Assembly (NCBI GenBank): GCA_964652975.1
Contig: CAZZCN010000043.1
Coordinates: forward strand, 1-26,935
Source of the DNA: CAZZCN01 sp964652975
GTDB taxonomy: Bacteria > Bacillota > Clostridia > Saccharofermentanales > UBA5734
DNA: 26,935 bases
Direction of reading: 5' to 3'
The notes beneath the pieces are model-generated. The model had not been told where the DNA came from. It ran no database searches and saw only the letters and a program-made list of their open reading frames with translations. Shown here piece by piece: positions 25,784-26,935 of the stretch (the stretch's first letter is position 1; each line of letters opens with the position of its first letter). The position numbers and the translations under genes were made by a program.

Positions 25784-25789
25784 TATAAT
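25784..25789 (+). promoter_or_regulatory. Possible -10 of the regulator gene
   Basis: A perfect TATAAT lies 21 bases before the GTG start of the AraC-family gene. No good -35 is found 16-18 bases upstream. The region overlaps the -35 of the opposite promoter, so the two genes may compete or be jointly controlled. The untranslated leader would be only about 15 nt. Confidence 0.35.
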
Positions 25790-25810
25790 AATAAAACAAA
25801 GGGACCATAT

Positions 25811-26599
25811 GTGGGTGTAAAAATGTTATTTGAAACAGATTTATTATCAATTAACCTTTACCAATGTGAGAATGCATTTAAAACAAATGAAAGATATATA
25901 GATAATGATTATTTATTATATGTGCATAATGGCAAAGGCAAATTCAAGATTGATAAAACAATTTATAAAGCTAAAATTGGGGACCTATTCTTTTGTAGAT
26001 CCAGAACAGGTAACACAATCATCGCAGATGACGCGACTCCGTTTTTGCTTACTGGAATAGACTTCCATTTAAAAGGTCAATTCCATGATGTACTTGAAAA
26101 TATGCCAGAAACAATAAATATTTTATCCCATCAGTTTTCTATCGGATTAATACTTCATATGATAAGTGTATTTAAAGAGGGTAAAATCTATTCAAAAGAA
26201 ATATGCAACTGTATATTAAAAACCTTTATACTCGAGACACTAAAAAATTCAAAATTGGGGTTGAAAACAAAGGAAAATATTAAAATTAACATGCTCGGCT
26301 TTATTGAAGAAAATTATAATAAAAAAATAACCTATAAAGATATTTCTCTTATCACGACATACCACAAAAATAGTGTTAACAGAATATTAAAGAGTATTAC
26401 AGGGTCATCTCTTCGGGAATATATTGTTTTGTTAAGAATAAGAAAAGCTATTGAATTACTCCTTTATAGTAGCAAATCTATTGGCGAAATTTCAGAAATT
26501 TGCGGTTATAATAGTACAATATTTTTTTCAAGACAATTTAAAGATAAAACAGGTAAAAAGCCAACTGAGTTTCGAAAAAGAAGCGGTACAAATTATTAA
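25811..26599 (+). CDS. AraC-family transcriptional regulator
   Basis: 262 residues and the only clear plus-strand gene. The N-terminal half (about 1-140) looks like the cupin-type sugar-sensing domain of the family (LLYVHNGKGKFKID, KIGDLFFCRS, GIDFHLKGQF). The C-terminal 100 residues carry two helix-turn-helix units: ITYKDISLITTYHKNSVNRILK, then SIGEISEICGYNSTIFFSRQF ending KKPTEFRK, the AraC signature. The start GTG 25811 has AAAGGGA six bases upstream; ATG 25823 is four codons later and weaker. It is divergent from the second URO-D gene and is the obvious local regulator. It probably activates the long operon at 24186 on sensing an imported sugar. Its transcript ends at the hairpin at 26697-26734. 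Confidence 0.92.
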   Translation: MGVKMLFETDLLSINLYQCENAFKTNERYIDNDYLLYVHNGKGKFKIDKTIYKAKIGDLFFCRSRTGNTIIADDATPFLLTGIDFHLKGQFHDVLENMPETINILSHQFSIGLILHMISVFKEGKIYSKEICNCILKTFILETLKNSKLGLKTKENIKINMLGFIEENYNKKITYKDISLITTYHKNSVNRILKSITGSSLREYIVLLRIRKAIELLLYSSKSIGEISEICGYNSTIFFSRQFKDKTGKKPTEFRKRSGTNY

Positions 26600-26696
26600 A
26601 TGTGTTTTTGGCAAGTGCTATTTTCTTGATATTCATGTATAAAAATAATTAGGTTGAATGAAAAAGTAACATCGCTATACATAAGCCAAAAAAATT

Positions 26697-26734
26697 ATAG
26701 GACAAACTTCCTGTTTGCAAGGGGTTTGTCCTAT
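26697..26734. terminator. Bidirectional terminator between convergent genes
   Basis: A perfect 11-bp inverted repeat, ATAGGACAAAC (26697-26707) and GTTTGTCCTAT (26724-26734), with a 16-base loop. On the minus strand it is followed by ATTTTTTT-type T-rich sequence, a strong tail. On the plus strand the tail TTAAATT is weaker but usable. It serves the AraC gene from one side and the ORF remnant at 26731-26886 from the other. Confidence 0.8.
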
Positions 26735-26886
26735 TTAAATTGAAACTGCGCGGATACAGGGAAAATATCAGTTGCTAAGGTATCCACAATATGCTCATTG
26801 GTTTCACCACAGCATATATTCGGTCCACGAACGTCTTCATCATGACTAGCATTCACCTTGTGAATTTCAGCTCTACGGATTTTGGT
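26731..26886 (-). pseudogene. Unrecognised ORF remnant ending at the terminator
   Basis: A 51-codon open stretch with TAG at 26733-26731, which is inside the terminator arm. The peptide includes AEIHKVNASHDEDVRGPN and CCGETNEHIVDTLATD, with a composition like real protein rather than a shadow. A GTG at 26856 would give 41 residues, but no clear ribosome site precedes it. The frame is stopped by TAA at 26889-26887. The adjoining frame to the window edge (26935 to about 26875) reads DLWAVKKDVLGISPINQNP before its own stop, as if one gene had been broken by frameshifts. I do not recognise the family. It could be the 3' end of a decayed gene, or a short real gene. Confidence 0.3.
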
Positions 26887-26935
26887 TTATAGGGCTTATC
26901 CCTAAGACATCTTTCTTTACTGCCCACAAATCAAT

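Overview
The window is AT-rich Gram-positive DNA. Strong AGGAGG-type ribosome sites, occasional TTG and GTG starts, Gram-positive lipobox and signal peptides, and CUT1 sugar transporters point to an anaerobic Firmicute of the class Clostridia (inference; no marker gene is present). Almost all of it is one glycan sensing, uptake and degradation locus on the minus strand. It is controlled by a divergent AraC-family regulator near the right end.

Layout in transcription order, right to left. An AraC regulator (25811-26599, +) is divergent from a single-gene unit encoding a uroporphyrinogen-decarboxylase-fold protein (24611-25708, -). That unit has a good sigma-A promoter and its own terminator at 24385-24422. 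A long run of genes then begins at 24186 and proceeds with gaps of 1-42 bp or small overlaps: a second URO-D-fold protein, a GH106-like glycosidase, and three related beta-propeller proteins. The propellers are one cytoplasmic, one membrane-anchored with FN3 and discoidin domains, and one secreted with three discoidin-like domains. Next comes a first CUT1 transporter whose binding protein is fused to two carbohydrate-binding-like sandwiches and a membrane anchor. It is followed by an NHL-propeller/TPR/Yip1 membrane protein and a DUF5696-like anchored protein. A second CUT1 transporter follows, with two permeases and a lipoprotein binding protein. At the left edge is a secreted protein built from 304-residue repeats containing a discoidin-type domain, which runs off the window.

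Working model (inference). Discoidin-bearing surface proteins hold or trim a polysaccharide outside the cell. Two ABC importers, neither with an ATPase here and so probably sharing a distant MsmX-type ATPase, bring in oligosaccharides. The cytoplasmic GH106-like and propeller enzymes finish degradation. The two URO-D-fold proteins may perform a methyl-transfer or other unrecognised step. A GH106-like enzyme suggests a rhamnose-containing substrate, but the sequence does not prove it.

The most unusual elements are: a 27-codon leader ORF made of stacked Shine-Dalgarno/ATG units that ends inside the start codon of the lipoprotein binding gene; the paired transporters with DUF5696 and NHL-Yip1 proteins between them; the two URO-D paralogs, only one of which keeps the HxC...C zinc-type ligands; and a TAGGC direct-repeat array in front of the long operon. 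The last ~200 bases hold an unrecognised ORF remnant ending in a strong convergent terminator.
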